Assembly (NCBI GenBank): GCA_964370305.1
Contig: CAYJIU010000053.1
Location: 1 to 14,955 of the forward strand
Reading direction: 5' to 3'
Source: CAYJAD01 sp964370305
GTDB taxonomy: Bacteria; Desulfobacterota; Desulfovibrionia; Desulfovibrionales; Desulfovibrionaceae
DNA: 14,955 bases
Notes under the pieces: generated by a model
Database searches by the model: none
Seen by the model: the letters and a program-made list of their open reading frames with translations, nothing else
What the model was told of the DNA's origin: nothing
Shown here: in pieces, positions 14,750 through 14,955 of the stretch
How positions within the stretch are numbered: the first letter of the stretch is position 1
How the letters are laid out: each line of letters opens with the position of its first letter
Translations under genes and position numbers: made by a program

Positions 14750-14772
14750 AAACGGCCCTACGGGGCCGTTTT
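14750..14772 (+). terminator. tolC terminator with UACG tetraloop
   Basis: AAACGGCCC (14750-14758) and GGGCCGTTT (14763-14771) form a 9-bp stem with a C(UACG)G tetraloop and a short T4 tail, 25 nt after the tolC stop. The sequence 14750-14772 recurs exactly, inverted, at 14926-14948. Confidence 0.85.
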
Positions 14773-14775
14773 CAA

Positions 14776-14868
14776 TTTGATGACAAACCCCACTTCGTGG
14801 GTTTTGCGCCGCCTAAGGCAGACAAGCTGCCTTGGCAGTAAGGCACGAAAATCAGTCACTTAACGGCG
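14776..14868. repeat. Structured 93-nt dispersed repeat, copy B
   Basis: Second copy of the element at 6099-6191. The fold here is clearer: CCCCAC-TTC-GTGGG (14788-14801 region), then AAGGCAG (14815-14821) with CTGCCTT (14827-14833), extended by GCC/GGC outside. Where the sequence differs from copy A a stem can still form, which hints at a conserved structure. A further hairpin overlaps its end: GGCGAAGC (14865-14872) with GCTCCGCC (14876-14883), one mismatch. No open frame of note. Confidence 0.75.
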
Positions 14869-14902
14869 AAGCAAAGCTCCGCCTATTCCTGATTTATCGA
14901 TC

Positions 14903-14921
14903 GTGCTGACTTTGTCAGCAC
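14903..14921. other. Perfect hairpin GTGCTGAC-TTT-GTCAGCAC
   Basis: Eight perfect base pairs (14903-14910 and 14914-14921) around a 3-nt loop. It lies between the 93-nt repeat and the final terminator and adds to a stretch of six hairpins in about 200 nt. Confidence 0.7.
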
Positions 14922-14925
14922 TCCC

Positions 14926-14950
14926 AAAACGGCCCCGTAGGGCCGTTTTT
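14926..14950. terminator. Inverted copy of the tolC terminator
   Basis: AAAACGGCCC (14926-14935), loop CGTA, GGGCCGTTTT (14940-14949), then one more T: a 10-bp stem that works as a plus-strand terminator. Bases 14926-14948 are the exact reverse complement of 14750-14772. Together the two frame the repeat region like terminal inverted repeats. It may also terminate a minus-strand gene beyond the window. Confidence 0.8.
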
Positions 14951-14955
14951 ATATT

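Noticed and set aside
1..14955. CRISPR array, tRNA/rRNA, insertion sequence or prophage genes
   Set aside because: I looked for regularly spaced repeats, RNA-gene structures and transposase or integrase motifs and saw none; the repeats present are isolated palindromes and the two-copy element.

Overview
The window looks like a chromosomal segment from a moderately AT-rich member of the Desulfovibrionales (Desulfovibrio-like sulfate reducers). The assignment is an inference. It rests on three things: an rpoN-hpf-rapZ block followed by mannose-type PTS genes, a fused PutA of about 1000 residues without the N-terminal ribbon-helix-helix of enterobacterial PutA, and the general protein character. 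Nothing here indicates a plasmid or prophage.

Layout. Positions 1-364 hold no gene: a hairpin, a long foldback (REP/MITE-like) repeat and a strong bidirectional terminator. Positions 365-1015 (minus) are a two-gene unit encoding an exported protein of unknown function and a glycine-zipper lipoprotein, behind a good sigma-70 promoter with a GGGGTATACCCC palindrome at its start point. Positions 1265-6016 (plus) carry rpoN, hpf, rapZ and mannose-family PTS EIIA, EIIB and EIIC. ptsN, which commonly sits between hpf and rapZ, is absent; an inverted repeat with 13-bp arms occupies that gap. The EIIC reading frame is broken at a run of nine T. Its well-placed ATG (5331) lies in one frame and the membrane protein continues in the -1 frame. 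Positions 6017-6236 are a convergent intergenic region with a structured 93-nt repeat. Positions 6237-9619 (minus) encode livH-livM-livG-livF of a branched-chain/polar amino-acid ABC importer, without its binding protein. Positions 9835-12843 (minus) encode PutA (proline to glutamate). After a 424-bp divergent promoter region, 13268-14725 (plus) encodes a TolC-type outer-membrane channel. The last 230 bases hold a terminator, a second copy of the 93-nt repeat, more hairpins and an exact inverted copy of the terminator.

How the genes work together. rpoN, hpf, rapZ and the EIIA/EIIB/EIIC proteins form the classic sigma-54 and PTS regulatory neighbourhood: nitrogen and carbon signalling, ribosome hibernation and RNase-adaptor control. 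The lack of EIID and the frame-broken EIIC suggest the PTS proteins here may be regulatory rather than a working sugar permease. The liv operon and putA plausibly serve amino-acid uptake and catabolism. TolC would serve type I secretion or efflux with partners outside the window.

The observations most worth a second look are the T9 tract in EIIC (programmed frameshifting, transcriptional slippage, phase variation or error), the two-copy structured 93-nt element flanked by locus-specific hairpin copies, and the sigma-54-like promoter in front of rpoN itself.
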